DNA of 64,000 bases from Labrenzia sp. OB1 (lineage in GTDB: Bacteria > Pseudomonadota > Alphaproteobacteria > Rhizobiales > Stappiaceae), in NCBI RefSeq assembly GCF_001624695.1, contig NZ_JSEP01000005.1, positions 1 through 64,000 on the forward strand, given 5' to 3'. A program made the position numbers and the translations under genes. Below, piece after piece: positions 53,050-62,636 of this stretch. Positions within the stretch are counted from its first letter, which is position 1; each line of letters starts with the position of its first letter. The notes beneath the pieces are model-generated. The model had not been told where the DNA came from. It did no database searches and was given only the letters and a program-made list of their open reading frames with translations.

Positions 53050-53424
53050 TTACAGCTCGCCGTTTTTAAGCGCTTCGCGGGCCGCCTGGTAGTGGTCCTC
53101 CCGCATGTGCACGCGGATCATGGCGATGGCCGCCAGCAGGACCGTGGCATCGTCCCCGAAACCGACGGCGAGCAGAAAGTCCGGTATCGCATCGATGGGC
53201 ATGACGAAGTAGGCAAGCGCGCCGATAAATGACGCACGCACCTTGACCGGTGTTGCCGGATCCATCGCACAATAATATCCGGCGACGATATCCTCGATGA
53301 AGGGAACCTGACGGATTGCCTTGCGCGCCGTGGTTAGCAGCTTTTCCCGGATGGTCCGGCGCTTTTCTTCGTCAGGTCCCAGGAATTCGGGACCGGAGCC
53401 CAGGCCCTCGAAAGTTGTATCCAT
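53050..53424 (-). CDS. YkvA-family (DUF1232) membrane protein
   Basis: A 124-aa protein with the DUF1232 signature VKVRASFIGALAYFVMPIDAIPDFLLAVGFGDDATVLLAAI (residues about 62-103). The family is widespread, function unknown. The N-terminal 45 residues are charged and amphipathic. Standard length; ATG 53424 has GGGAAATG immediately upstream. Confidence 0.88.
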   Translation of the reverse strand: MDTTFEGLGSGPEFLGPDEEKRRTIREKLLTTARKAIRQVPFIEDIVAGYYCAMDPATPVKVRASFIGALAYFVMPIDAIPDFLLAVGFGDDATVLLAAIAMIRVHMREDHYQAAREALKNGEL

Positions 53425-53712
53425 TTCATTTCCCGCGATTGTTTTCCGCTTTCGTTAGATAGTGACCCGGGCCCGGAGGTTCAACGCCGGGATCAAGTAC
53501 CCAGAGGGCCGCCGCGTTATTCTCGTCGGCTTCCTGCAGCTCGCCAGGTCCGGGCCTCCTTGGTTCCAGATCGCTCTCGCAAAGCCCGGAAGAAGTCCGG
53601 TCCTCCTCCCCAATCGGGCCTTCCGTATCGGTGCGCTGCGGGACTTGTCCGCCTTGCTCAAGCTGGTTGCCTCCGGTCCCTTTCCTGTTCCGAATGTTGT
53701 CGCTAACCGTAC
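53425..53712. other. Intergenic region with no supported gene
   Basis: 288 bp between the YkvA and host-attachment genes. Frames are present on the plus strand (53462-53896) but run antisense into the host-attachment gene and have shadow-like composition. Confidence 0.4.
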
Positions 53713-54168
53713 TCAGGACCTGCCCAGAGCGAGTTTTTCAATCTTGTCGACCGGGTGGTTCGTCAAGTCCTTGTCAATTTCGGCAATGATCCGGTCATTG
53801 ACCTCCTTGTGCAGTTCCTTCCGGATCTGGCCGAGAACGGAGGGGGCGGCGACAAGCACCATTTCCTTGAAGTCACCCTTGTGGGCGCGCTTGTAGAGGA
53901 TGTCCGCGAGATCGGCGGCGAAGTTGTCCTCCGCGAGCTGATGCCAGTCGGTCTCGCTGACGGCGCTCCGGTGTCCTTGCGGGCCGTCGCTCTTGCGGCC
54001 GGGGCGGTCAGCGGCTTGATACCGGTTGGCCGGGTTGTCCTGTTCCTCCTTTTTGAAGATCTCGAGATTCGGGAATTTCTCGTCGCCTTCATTGCGCAGG
54101 AAAAGCGCCTTGGCGCCATCCGCGACCACAACCCAGCCGCCATGTTTCAACCGGATCGATTCACTCAT
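53713..54168 (-). CDS. Host-attachment family protein
   Basis: A 151-aa protein of the Pfam Host_attach family: WVVVADGAKALFLRNEGDEKFPNLEIF, the central SDGPQGHRSAVSETDWHQLAEDNFAADLADILYKRA block and the end EVNDRIIAEIDKDLTNHPVDKIEKLAL. Function is poorly defined; the name comes from plant-associated bacteria. ATG 54168 is preceded by GAGGAG. The longer upstream frame is Arg/Pro-rich and rejected. Confidence 0.85.
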   Translation of the reverse strand: MSESIRLKHGGWVVVADGAKALFLRNEGDEKFPNLEIFKKEEQDNPANRYQAADRPGRKSDGPQGHRSAVSETDWHQLAEDNFAADLADILYKRAHKGDFKEMVLVAAPSVLGQIRKELHKEVNDRIIAEIDKDLTNHPVDKIEKLALGRS

Positions 54169-54512
54169 TTCCAATCTCCTCGTAAAGTCGGATCGCCTGG
54201 AGAAACAATGGGACCGCAGCCGAGCCGTTCCATGAACACCGGCCGGGCGGGATGGGCTGTCTTGCCTCTTTCCGATTTCGCTCCAGCTCATGGTTATATT
54301 TGGACGATCGACGGATCTTTCAATTGGGGGACTTTGGCGGGTGCCTTTTGGGCGCATCCATGTGGCTGCCGGGCGAGATCGGGATGGCGCGCGGCGCGGG
54401 CTTGCAGCAAAAACGATTGTCCGCCAGAGCCAACCCGGCGCAACGATGCACACCCGACGTTGCGGTGCGCGGCACCCCAACGTGTCAGATCAGTGCTTTT
54501 CAGTTCCGTGCA
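54169..54512. other. Intergenic region with no supported gene
   Basis: 344 bp between the host-attachment gene and mcd. Frames on both strands are short or Arg-rich. No repeat or terminator stands out. Confidence 0.4.
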
Positions 54513-56201
54513 TCATGCGTTGCCACGGGTTTCCAGAAGCCGCCGGGCGATCACCTGCGCCTGAATCTCCGCCGCACCTTCAAAGATATTCAGGATGCGG
54601 GCATCGCACAGGACCCTTGAAACGGGATATTCCAGTGCGAAGCCGTTGCCGCCGTGGATCTGCAGGGCGTTGTCGGCGGCGGCCCATGCGACGCGCGCGC
54701 CGAGAAGCTTTGCCATGCCTGCCTCGAGGTCGCAGCGTTTGCCGGAGTCCTTCTGCCATGAGGAAAAATAGGTGAGCTGGCGGGCAATCATCAGTTCGGT
54801 TGTCATGATGGCCAGCTTGTCGGAGACGCGTGGAAACTCGATCAGCGGCTTGCCGAACTGGATGCGGTCTTCGGCGTACCGCAGGCCGAGATCGAGCGCG
54901 GACTGGGCGACGCCCAGGGCTCTGGCCGCCGTCTGGATGCGGGCGCCCTCAAAGGTCTGCATGAGCTGCTTGAAGCCCTCGCCCTCCACCTGACCAAGGA
55001 GGTTTTCTCCCTTGACCTCAAATCCGTCAAAGGCGATCTCGTATTCCTTCATGCCGCGATAGCCGAGCACCTCGATCTCGCCACCGCTCATGCCATCTGC
55101 CGGAAAAGGGTCTTCATCGGTGCCGCGCGGTTTTTCCGCGATGAACATGGAAAGCCCCTTGTAACCGGCTTCTTCAGGGTTTGTGCGCGCGAGCAGCGTC
55201 ATGACATCGGCGCGCACCGGATGGGTGATCCAGGTCTTGTTGCCCGAGACCTTCCAGGTGTCACCGTCCTTCACGGCCCGGGTTTTTAGGGAGGCCAGGT
55301 CGGAGCCGGTATTGGGTTCGGTAAAGACGGCCGTCGGCAGGATTTCACCGGAGGCGATTTTCGGCAGCCAGTGCTGCTTCTGGTCTTCCGTGCCGCCGCA
55401 CAGGATGAGTTCTGCGGCGATCTCGGATCGGGTGCCGAGGGACCCGACGCCGATATAGGCGCGGGACAGTTCCTCGGAGACGACGCACATGGCTTCCTTG
55501 CCAAGACCAAGCCCGCCATATTCTTCCGGGATGGTCAGGCCGAATACACCCAGTTCGGACATCTGGCCGACCACTTCGTATGGGATGTATTCGTTTTTCA
55601 GGTGCCACTCGTGTGCATGGGGGGCGACGGTATCCTGCGCAAAGCGCCGCATCTCGTTGCGGATCTGCTCCATCGTTTCATCGAGGCCAGGGTCACCGAA
55701 TGTCGAGTGACCGGCCTGATCGCGGATGAGCTGCGTGATCTCCCGGCGGATTTCAGGCGTGTTGCCTTCCCGGATCAGTGTCTCCACCTCGGCCGTGCGA
55801 AAAGGTTCGGCCTCGTCGTGGGCAATGCCCAGGTCTGCGAGGCGAACCACTTCCCCCTGGTTCATCGGGATGCCGCCGAAAACCTGTGCCAGATATTCGG
55901 CGAAGCCGAGCCGGACAATCCTGTCCTCCAGCGGGCCGTAGCGGCTCTCTTCCTTGAGACGCCTGGCATAGGCGTCAAGCTGGCGCAGAGAGTCCACATA
56001 GGTCGCCAGCCATGCCAGTCCGTGGGTGGCCCGCTGTTCTTCTTCCATGCGCTGCGAGGAGATACGGCCGTCTTTCGTCACAAGCGCGCGTACACGCTGC
56101 GCTGCGAGATCAAGCAGGCGGTCGAGGGTGGCAACGGCGGCGGCCGTGTGGTCTGACAGGCTCTCCGGCGTTTCTGCCGCCTTTGTGGCTGCAGGGGGCA
56201 T
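54513..56201 (-). CDS. mcd: (2S)-methylsuccinyl-CoA dehydrogenase
   Basis: A 562-aa acyl-CoA dehydrogenase relative with an extra N-terminal domain of about 160 residues, the length and layout of Mcd from the ethylmalonyl-CoA pathway. The core holds GLTIPEEYGGLGLG, the FAD/substrate stretch AVFTEPNTGSDLASLKTRA, FKQLMQTFEGARIQTAARALG and the C-terminal ALQIHGGNGFALEYPVSRVLCDARILNIFEGAAEIQ. Mcd oxidises methylsuccinyl-CoA to mesaconyl-CoA, so the host likely assimilates acetyl-CoA without the glyoxylate bypass. A generic acyl-CoA dehydrogenase is the only rival call. Confidence 0.88.
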   Translation of the reverse strand: MPPAATKAAETPESLSDHTAAAVATLDRLLDLAAQRVRALVTKDGRISSQRMEEEQRATHGLAWLATYVDSLRQLDAYARRLKEESRYGPLEDRIVRLGFAEYLAQVFGGIPMNQGEVVRLADLGIAHDEAEPFRTAEVETLIREGNTPEIRREITQLIRDQAGHSTFGDPGLDETMEQIRNEMRRFAQDTVAPHAHEWHLKNEYIPYEVVGQMSELGVFGLTIPEEYGGLGLGKEAMCVVSEELSRAYIGVGSLGTRSEIAAELILCGGTEDQKQHWLPKIASGEILPTAVFTEPNTGSDLASLKTRAVKDGDTWKVSGNKTWITHPVRADVMTLLARTNPEEAGYKGLSMFIAEKPRGTDEDPFPADGMSGGEIEVLGYRGMKEYEIAFDGFEVKGENLLGQVEGEGFKQLMQTFEGARIQTAARALGVAQSALDLGLRYAEDRIQFGKPLIEFPRVSDKLAIMTTELMIARQLTYFSSWQKDSGKRCDLEAGMAKLLGARVAWAAADNALQIHGGNGFALEYPVSRVLCDARILNIFEGAAEIQAQVIARRLLETRGNA

Positions 56202-56363
56202 TGGCGTTCTCCGTTTTCATTTGTTGCGCTCTGGCGCTTGTTGTTGAAGCTATGTTGCGTTGCACACCCCAATTTGTCGAGGCGGAATTTCTTCACCTTT
56301 TGGAGGGGGCGGAATTCACCCGGGGGCCTTGACTAGTCCTTTGCAGCAAGGCCTCATCGAAGT

Positions 56364-57254
56364 ATGAGTCTTCGCCTTGCAGCCGTGACGATTTATGCCG
56401 TCCTGAAAGACGCAATCGGCCATTTCACCCGTGATGACGGTTTCGCCATGGCCAGTCATGTCGCTCTTTCCGGCCTTCTCGCCATTTTTCCACTGTTGAT
56501 TTTCATAGCGTCACTGGCGGCTTTTCTCGGTCTGACGGGGGCGGCCGATACGGTCTCCGATCTCATTTTTGATGCCTGGCCCGAGAGTGTGGCCGCGCCG
56601 CTCGCGCGGGAAGTCCAGAATGTCCTGACAGTCCGGCGCGGGGACCTGTTGACCCTGGGTGCCGTCGCCGCGCTGTGGTTTGCCTCAAACGGCGTGGAAG
56701 CGCTTCGCACCGCGCTGAACCGCGCCTACCGGCAGCAGGAACACCGTTCGATCATTCTGTTGAGGCTGCAGTCCCTCGGACTGGTTCTGCTGGGCGCAGG
56801 CATCCTGCTTGCCTATACGTTTCTTGTGGTTCTGGCCCCGCTGGCACTGTCGAAACTGGAGACTTATGTGCCGGCGATCGAATCCTTCCTGCTGTCGATC
56901 AATCTGGCGAGATACACGCTGGCCGGGTCTCTGCTGATCATCGGTCTGTTCATCACCCACTGGCAGCTTCCCTCCGGACACAGAACGTTCAGGGATCTGT
57001 GGCCGGGTGTGCTTGCAACCCTGATCATGTGGATTGTCGCCGGCAGTGTCTTTGGCGCCTATCTGGCCCGCTTCGCGAATTACGTTTCCACCTATGGCGG
57101 GCTGGCAGGCATCATGACCGCGGTGATCTTCCTGTATATCTGTGCATTGGTCTTCATTCTCGGCGGCGAGCTCAACGCCGCGATTTCCCGTCAGCGGCAA
57201 TTTGCCCGGCGCAAGAAAATGCAAGCTGCCGCGCGTGCGGTGTCCGAAGACTGA
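56364..57254 (+). CDS. YihY/virulence-factor-BrkB family membrane protein
   Basis: A 296-aa protein with six transmembrane helices and the family motifs DDGFAMASHVALSGLLAIFPLLIF, WFASNGVEALRTALNRAYR and the ending YGGLAGIMTAVIFLYICALVFILGGELNAAI. Once named RNase BN, the family is now regarded as membrane transporter-like with unknown substrate. ATG 56364 matches the family start. It is convergent with the EamA transporter gene (22 nt apart). Confidence 0.9.
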   Translation: MSLRLAAVTIYAVLKDAIGHFTRDDGFAMASHVALSGLLAIFPLLIFIASLAAFLGLTGAADTVSDLIFDAWPESVAAPLAREVQNVLTVRRGDLLTLGAVAALWFASNGVEALRTALNRAYRQQEHRSIILLRLQSLGLVLLGAGILLAYTFLVVLAPLALSKLETYVPAIESFLLSINLARYTLAGSLLIIGLFITHWQLPSGHRTFRDLWPGVLATLIMWIVAGSVFGAYLARFANYVSTYGGLAGIMTAVIFLYICALVFILGGELNAAISRQRQFARRKKMQAAARAVSED

Positions 57255-57276
57255 CAAGCCCCGTGCTGCGGGCGGA

Positions 57277-58152
57277 TCAGGATTTCGCGGCTGGCTTCCG
57301 GATCGTCAGAACGGCGCTGATGACGAGTGCCATGCCGGCAAGCTGAACCAGGGTCAGCGTTTCCCCGAAAAGAAAATAGCTCTCGACCGCCGTGGCGACA
57401 GGCACCAGATAGAACAGGCTGGCGACCCTCGAGACGGCTCTCTGACGAATGAGCAGCATCAAAAGCAGGATGGCTCCCACGGACAGAACCAGCACCAGCC
57501 AGACAAGGGCGAAAATGAATTCACCTGACCAGGTGATGTGCCAGCTTTCGAAAAGGCTGAGAGGGACGGTTACCAGCAGGGCACCGACATATTGCCAGGC
57601 GGTTGCCGCCAGAAGATCCGTGCTCCCGACAAATCGCTTCTGGTAGACCGTGCCCAAACTGATGGCGAAGACACCGGCAAGCACGGCTGCAATGGTCGCG
57701 ACCGTGATTCCGGTTCCGCTCAGGTCGAATTTGGGGCCGAGAACCAAGGCAAGACCAGCGGCACCGATTGCCATGGCGAGCCAGTGTCGTTTTGAAACGG
57801 TTTCCCCGAGCATCAGCACCGCCATGATGGCGGTCAGCACCGGTTGCAAACCGACAATGATCGACGACAGACCTGCCGGCATTCCCTGCTTGATCGCCCA
57901 GAAGACGCCAGCGAGATAAATCCCGTGAACCAGCATTCCAGTGACAACGCAGTGAAAGATTGCAGCGGGTGATCTGGGCCAGGACTTCGCAAGCACCAGG
58001 GCCAGGACGATCAGGACCGGCACGACCGCAGCGAATCGGACGGTCAGGAACACCATTGGTTCGACATAGGGCGCACCCAGTTTCGAACCGATGAATCCGG
58101 TTGACCACAATAGAACGAAGATTGCCGGTGCAGATTTGGCGAGGAATTTCAA
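57277..58152 (-). CDS. EamA/DMT-family permease
   Basis: A 291-aa, ten-helix drug/metabolite transporter with two EamA repeats: AIFVLLWSTGFIGSKLGAPYVEP... and TVYQKRFVGSTDLLAATAWQYVGALL...VATAVESYFLFGETLTLVQLAG. Family members export amino acids or other small metabolites. The start is taken at TTG 58152 (MKFLAKSAP) because GAGG lies 6 nt upstream; the frame is open to 58209 with another TTG. The gene is divergent from the chemoreceptor gene. Confidence 0.88.
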   Translation of the reverse strand: MKFLAKSAPAIFVLLWSTGFIGSKLGAPYVEPMVFLTVRFAAVVPVLIVLALVLAKSWPRSPAAIFHCVVTGMLVHGIYLAGVFWAIKQGMPAGLSSIIVGLQPVLTAIMAVLMLGETVSKRHWLAMAIGAAGLALVLGPKFDLSGTGITVATIAAVLAGVFAISLGTVYQKRFVGSTDLLAATAWQYVGALLVTVPLSLFESWHITWSGEFIFALVWLVLVLSVGAILLLMLLIRQRAVSRVASLFYLVPVATAVESYFLFGETLTLVQLAGMALVISAVLTIRKPAAKS

Positions 58153-58288
58153 GTTTTGCCTCAAAAAGGAGAGAAAATGCCTGGAAACTGTGCAGTATTG
58201 CGGATGCAATATTAGGATTCATTAACCGGAAATTGTGGATTTTCCTCGACTCTGTGGACTGATACTCAGGTGTTAGGGGCATACGCTG

Positions 58289-60295
58289 GTGACTGTCGGT
58301 ACTCAACAATCATTTCAAATTCTGTCCAGACTGTCGGTCAAAGTCAGAATTCTCTCGCTCAGCCTATTCACGATTGTAGGCCTTCTGGCAATAGGGGCCG
58401 TGTTTTTCTGGAGCCAGAATGAGGTGAATACCGCATTTGTGCGCATGGGAGGAAGCGCAACCCTGGCAGAACAGGTCGCCGAACTGTCCGATGTGGGAGG
58501 CGCTCTGCTGGCGGTCGAGGAACGCTACCTCATCGCGCCTTCACCCGGCGGGGTCGAAGCCTTCGAGGCAAAACTCGCGCAGGCCAACATGGTTCTGGAA
58601 AGCATTTCCACCAACCCGGTTGCCGCGGCCCAGTCTGCCCAGATTTCCGATGTGAAGGATACTCTGGACGGCACCGGGGGCGCGTTCGAAATGCTTGACG
58701 CGGTTCAGCAGAAGATCGGTTATGACAGCACTCAGGGCTATCTGGCGAAACTGGATGAATCCGCCGGGGCCGTGAAGCTTCGCCTGCAGGAAGAAATGAA
58801 ATTCGGAGGAGGTCCGGACTTCGAAAAACTGGCCCGTGCCATCCTTGCCGTTCAACTCGCGGAAAAGGAATACACCCTGAAGAGCACGCCTCAGTCGGTT
58901 GAGGTGTTTGCGACCGAGTTCACGGTGTTCGAGAAGCTTCTGAAAAAGGTCTATATCTCCGACGCCATCAAGAAAGAGCTGGCCGACAATATGGCCGCCT
59001 ACAAGATGACATTCGACGAATATACCGCCGCAATGACCCAGAAGACCGAATATACGGGTCTGTTGGAAAGCCTGTTCGAGCTGGTGCCTCCGCATATCGC
59101 CACCTTGAACGCGGCTGCCCGCGTCACCAAGACACAAGCCGACAGCCAGCTGGAAACCGCCCGTTTCATAGCTGCTGTCGCAATTGGCGGCACGATACTG
59201 CTCCTGCTGGTTCTGCTTCCCGCCATTGCCCTTCTGATCGGGCAGTCCATCGCCCGGCCACTGTCGCGGCTCCAGACGGCGATGGAGGCACTGGCTGATG
59301 GGCACACCGATCTCGACCTTCCCGATGTAGCCGGAAACACGGAACTGGCCTCGATGAGCCGGACGGTCCAGGTGTTCCGCGACAACGCGCTTGAACGCGT
59401 CGAGCTGGCGGAAGCGCAGGCATCAGAACACGGCAAGCGTGAAGAACGCGTTGCCCGGCTCGACAAACTGATCGGCAGTTTCGAGGGCACTGTTTCCCAG
59501 GCACTGAACAGTCTGGACAGGGCGAATGACGAACTGCGGCAAACCTCGAAATCGATGGAGCATTCGGCGGATGATGTCGCGGATCAATCCGACGAAGCGG
59601 CAAGTGCCGTCAAGACCGCCGCGCAAAACGTGACATCGGCGGCCCAGTCCGCGGAAGAGCTTGCCGCGTCCATCGCGGAAATCGCCGGGCAGGCGAACCA
59701 GTCGACGGAAGTTGCCAAACAGGCCGTCGAGAGTGCGACCTCGACCGTTGCCACCATGCAGAAGCTTTCCGGCGCTGCGGACCGGATCGGTGAAGTCATG
59801 GGTCTCATCCGGGATATTGCAAGCCAGACCAATCTCCTGGCGTTGAATGCGACCATTGAAGCCGCCCGTGCGGGCGAGGCGGGCAAGGGGTTTGCCGTGG
59901 TGGCGGCGGAAGTGAAGCAGCTCGCCGACCAGACCTCTCAGGCGACCGAGGAAATCGCAACCCAGATCGAGGCGATCCAGGGCTCTTCCGGCGAGGCGGT
60001 CCAGGCCATCGAGGATGTGAACCGCATCATTTCGGACATGGAAGGGCTGGCATCCGCCGTGGCCGCGGCCGTTGAGCAGCAGGATGAGGCGGTTCAGGCC
60101 ATTTCCCAGAATGTTTCCAGTGCCTCCACCCGCTCCGAAGAGGGGGCCGAGCGAATGGAGGCCGTCGGCTCCGCCGCCAGCCTGGCGCGCAGCAACAGTT
60201 CGGAAGTCGAGTTGCTTGCCGAATCTCTCGGTGAGCAGGGCGTTCTGATCCGCGAGGAGGTCGCCCGGTTCCTTCAGGATGTCCGCAGCGCCTGA
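58289..60295 (+). CDS. Methyl-accepting chemotaxis protein
   Basis: A 668-aa receptor. Transmembrane helix 1 (about 20-42), a 245-residue all-alpha periplasmic domain (helical-bimodular-like), helix 2 (about 290-312), HAMP ([27 protein letters not shown]) and a long MCP signalling domain with the hairpin tip [49 protein letters not shown]. The start codon is GTG 58289. No C-terminal CheR/CheB pentapeptide is visible. No che genes are in the window. Confidence 0.95.
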   Translation: MTVGTQQSFQILSRLSVKVRILSLSLFTIVGLLAIGAVFFWSQNEVNTAFVRMGGSATLAEQVAELSDVGGALLAVEERYLIAPSPGGVEAFEAKLAQANMVLESISTNPVAAAQSAQISDVKDTLDGTGGAFEMLDAVQQKIGYDSTQGYLAKLDESAGAVKLRLQEEMKFGGGPDFEKLARAILAVQLAEKEYTLKSTPQSVEVFATEFTVFEKLLKKVYISDAIKKELADNMAAYKMTFDEYTAAMTQKTEYTGLLESLFELVPPHIATLNAAARVTKTQADSQLETARFIAAVAIGGTILLLLVLLPAIALLIGQSIARPLSRLQTAMEALADGHTDLDLPDVAGNTELASMSRTVQVFRDNALERVELAEAQASEHGKREERVARLDKLIGSFEGTVSQALNSLDRANDELRQTSKSMEHSADDVADQSDEAASAVKTAAQNVTSAAQSAEELAASIAEIAGQANQSTEVAKQAVESATSTVATMQKLSGAADRIGEVMGLIRDIASQTNLLALNATIEAARAGEAGKGFAVVAAEVKQLADQTSQATEEIATQIEAIQGSSGEAVQAIEDVNRIISDMEGLASAVAAAVEQQDEAVQAISQNVSSASTRSEEGAERMEAVGSAASLARSNSSEVELLAESLGEQGVLIREEVARFLQDVRSA

Positions 60296-60408
60296 TCGGA
60301 ATATTGACTGGCGTGCAGCCGGATTCGTCCTCGCGGCAATTCGCCCTTCTGGCGGGTTGCCGCACTTCATGTTAGGCCATACGCAGATATCGGTGCGAAA
60401 AGCCAGGC

Positions 60409-61611
60409 ATGAAAAGGGCGGACGGAATGCAGGAAGAAATCGTCATCATCGGCGCGGGGCAGGCTGGTGCGCAGATTGCCCAATCTTTGCGTCAGGGCGG
60501 GTTCGAAGGACCGCTGCGCCTGATTGGCGACGAGCCCTATCTTCCCTACCAAAGACCGCCGCTTTCAAAGAAGTTTCTGGCCGGAGAAATCGACTCGGAT
60601 GGCCTCCTGCTGCGTCCCCCGGCGTTTTTCTCCGCCAATGACATCGATCTCATTCCCGACACAAGGATCGCTGCGATTGACCGGAAGTCGAAACGCCTGC
60701 GGCTTGAGAACGGTGATACGCTGCCTTACGGCAAGCTTGTTGTGGCAACGGGAACCCATGCGCGCTCCCTGCCGATCGAGGGTGCCGAAAAGCAGGGCGT
60801 GCTGACACTGCGCTCGATCGCCGATGTCGATAACATCCGAGAAAGGCTGGAGAACTGCACGCGGGTCGCGATTATCGGTGCCGGTTATATCGGTCTGGAA
60901 GTGGCAGCCGTCGCCAAGGGACTCGGCAAGGACGTGAGCGTTATCGAAGCCCAGGACCGCCCCATGAAACGTGTGGTGAGCGAGACTGTTTCAGCCTTTT
61001 TCACCACCCTGCACCGGTCAAAGGGCATAGATCTCCGCCTCGACACGGGTATAGAGGCAATCGAGGGTGAGCGCGATGCCACGGGGGTCAGATTGACTTC
61101 CGGGGAAACGGTTCCGGCAGGTCTCGTGCTGATGGCCGTCGGGGCGGGGCCGAACGACAGCCTTGCGGCCGAGGCCGGTATCGAGACTGACAACGGCATC
61201 CTGGTGGATGGGTCTGGCCAGACCAGCGACCCGAATATCTATGCGGCAGGTGACTGCACACGGTTCTATTCCAACCGCTACAAGCGGTCCGTGCGGATGG
61301 AGAGCGTGCAGAACGCGATCGATCAGGCCAAGATCGTGGCGCAGGCGCTGGTCGGGAAGGATGTCGATTACGATCCGCTGCCCTGGTTCTGGTCCGACCA
61401 GTATGACATCAAGCTGCAGATCGCGGGACTTTCGGATGGCTATGACGACACCGTCGTCGTCGGCTCGCCCGATGATCACAAGTTCTATGTCGCCTATCTG
61501 AAGGCCGATCAGCTTATCGCTGTCGACAGCATCAACGCGCCGCGTTCCCATATGATGGCGCGCCGGGTAATCGGTGAAACCTGGCGTGAGGGATTGCTGC
61601 CGGAGGCGTGA
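60409..61611 (+). CDS. FAD-dependent ferredoxin/rubredoxin reductase
   Basis: A 400-aa flavoprotein with FAD site EEIVIIGAGQAGAQIAQSLR, NAD site VAIIGAGYIGLEVAAVAKGLG, and YAAGDCTRF; the C-terminal reductase domain reads WFWSDQYDIKLQIAGLSDGYD. This is the oxygenase-coupled NADH:ferredoxin reductase group (putidaredoxin-reductase-like). No oxygenase or ferredoxin gene is adjacent, so its partner is unknown. ATG 60409 or 60427 are possible starts. Confidence 0.93.
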   Translation: MKRADGMQEEIVIIGAGQAGAQIAQSLRQGGFEGPLRLIGDEPYLPYQRPPLSKKFLAGEIDSDGLLLRPPAFFSANDIDLIPDTRIAAIDRKSKRLRLENGDTLPYGKLVVATGTHARSLPIEGAEKQGVLTLRSIADVDNIRERLENCTRVAIIGAGYIGLEVAAVAKGLGKDVSVIEAQDRPMKRVVSETVSAFFTTLHRSKGIDLRLDTGIEAIEGERDATGVRLTSGETVPAGLVLMAVGAGPNDSLAAEAGIETDNGILVDGSGQTSDPNIYAAGDCTRFYSNRYKRSVRMESVQNAIDQAKIVAQALVGKDVDYDPLPWFWSDQYDIKLQIAGLSDGYDDTVVVGSPDDHKFYVAYLKADQLIAVDSINAPRSHMMARRVIGETWREGLLPEA

Positions 61612-61753
61612 CGTCCGAGATGGGTGGCAGGTCCGGCTGTTGCCGGCAGTTCTTCCACCTGTCCGTATGTATCCAGAAAGTGGGCCTTCATTTCCTTCCA
61701 GCCATCTCCCGCATCATTTCTCACGAAATGCATCTCCAGTTCGTGCACACGGC

Positions 61754-62551
61754 TTAGCGCATGCCGCTGTTTAGCAGAATGAGCCGGGTGACTTCCTTCG
61801 GAATTTCCAGGTGAACCATGTGGCCGACCCGCTCGAAGATGTGCGTGGCCACCATGCCGGGCAGCTTGTGGGCCTGGCGGGTGGGCAGAACCCGGTCCTG
61901 GGTGCCCCAGATAACCTTGATCGGCAGGGGTAGGGCGGCGAGTTCTTCCCTGGGCAGGGTCTTTTGCACATTGCCGTCGATGATTTCGTCGGCGACGGCC
62001 TGCAGCGTTGCGGCGGCGCCGGGCAGGGCGCGGCTTTCGGCAGCGGTTTTTGCCAGGAATTTCGGTAGTTTGAATTCCCAGCCGAAAAACTGCTCCAGCA
62101 GGGTTTCCATTTCAGCTGCATCCGTCGCGGTGGCGTAACGGCGCAGGAGGCGGTGGTTAATTTCCGGGCCGAAGCCGCCCGGGGCCAGCAGCGTGAGGCT
62201 CGCAACAATCTCCGGGGCTCTCAAGGCGATAAGCGCGGCGATCGCGCCGCCCATGGAATGGCCGACCAGGTGCACTTTGGTCAAGCCGAGCGCCTCCAGG
62301 GATTGCGATACGGCCTTCGCGGCGACACCGGCATTGCCGATTTTCGGCCAGTCCAAAGCCTCTCCGTGACCGGGCAGGTCGAAGGCGATGGACCTTTTTT
62401 GCGCGGAAAGACCTGTCTGGATGTTCAACCAGGTCTGACGATCACCGCCGAAGCCATGCAAAAGAACAACGGGCGCACCCGTATCGTTTCCGCTGGCTTG
62501 CTGGTCGCGGAAGGGCAAATGCGCTGGGGCGGCTGGGCGGAGGTCGGTCAT
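61754..62551 (-). CDS. Alpha/beta hydrolase (Ser nucleophile)
   Basis: A 265-aa hydrolase with oxyanion motif VVLLHGFGGDRQTWL, nucleophile elbow GHSMGGAIAAL, catalytic acid in IWGTQDRVLP and His in GHMVHLEIPKEV. The pattern resembles the hydrolase domain of AcoC-like proteins. It stands alone; the substrate is unknown. Contrast with the Asp-nucleophile hydrolase at 43.1-44.0 kb. Confidence 0.88.
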   Translation of the reverse strand: MTDLRPAAPAHLPFRDQQASGNDTGAPVVLLHGFGGDRQTWLNIQTGLSAQKRSIAFDLPGHGEALDWPKIGNAGVAAKAVSQSLEALGLTKVHLVGHSMGGAIAALIALRAPEIVASLTLLAPGGFGPEINHRLLRRYATATDAAEMETLLEQFFGWEFKLPKFLAKTAAESRALPGAAATLQAVADEIIDGNVQKTLPREELAALPLPIKVIWGTQDRVLPTRQAHKLPGMVATHIFERVGHMVHLEIPKEVTRLILLNSGMR

Positions 62552-62636
62552 GTTGTTCCGGTACTTTGCAAGTGGCGGATGGGTCCGGCAGCAGTGCCGC
62601 GAAGGGGGAGGATAGCTTTTTAGGGAAGCTGACGGC

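Noticed and set aside
61509..61748. 79-codon minus-strand frame after the ferredoxin reductase gene
   Set aside because: Half of it is antisense to the reductase; the remaining part is too short to judge.
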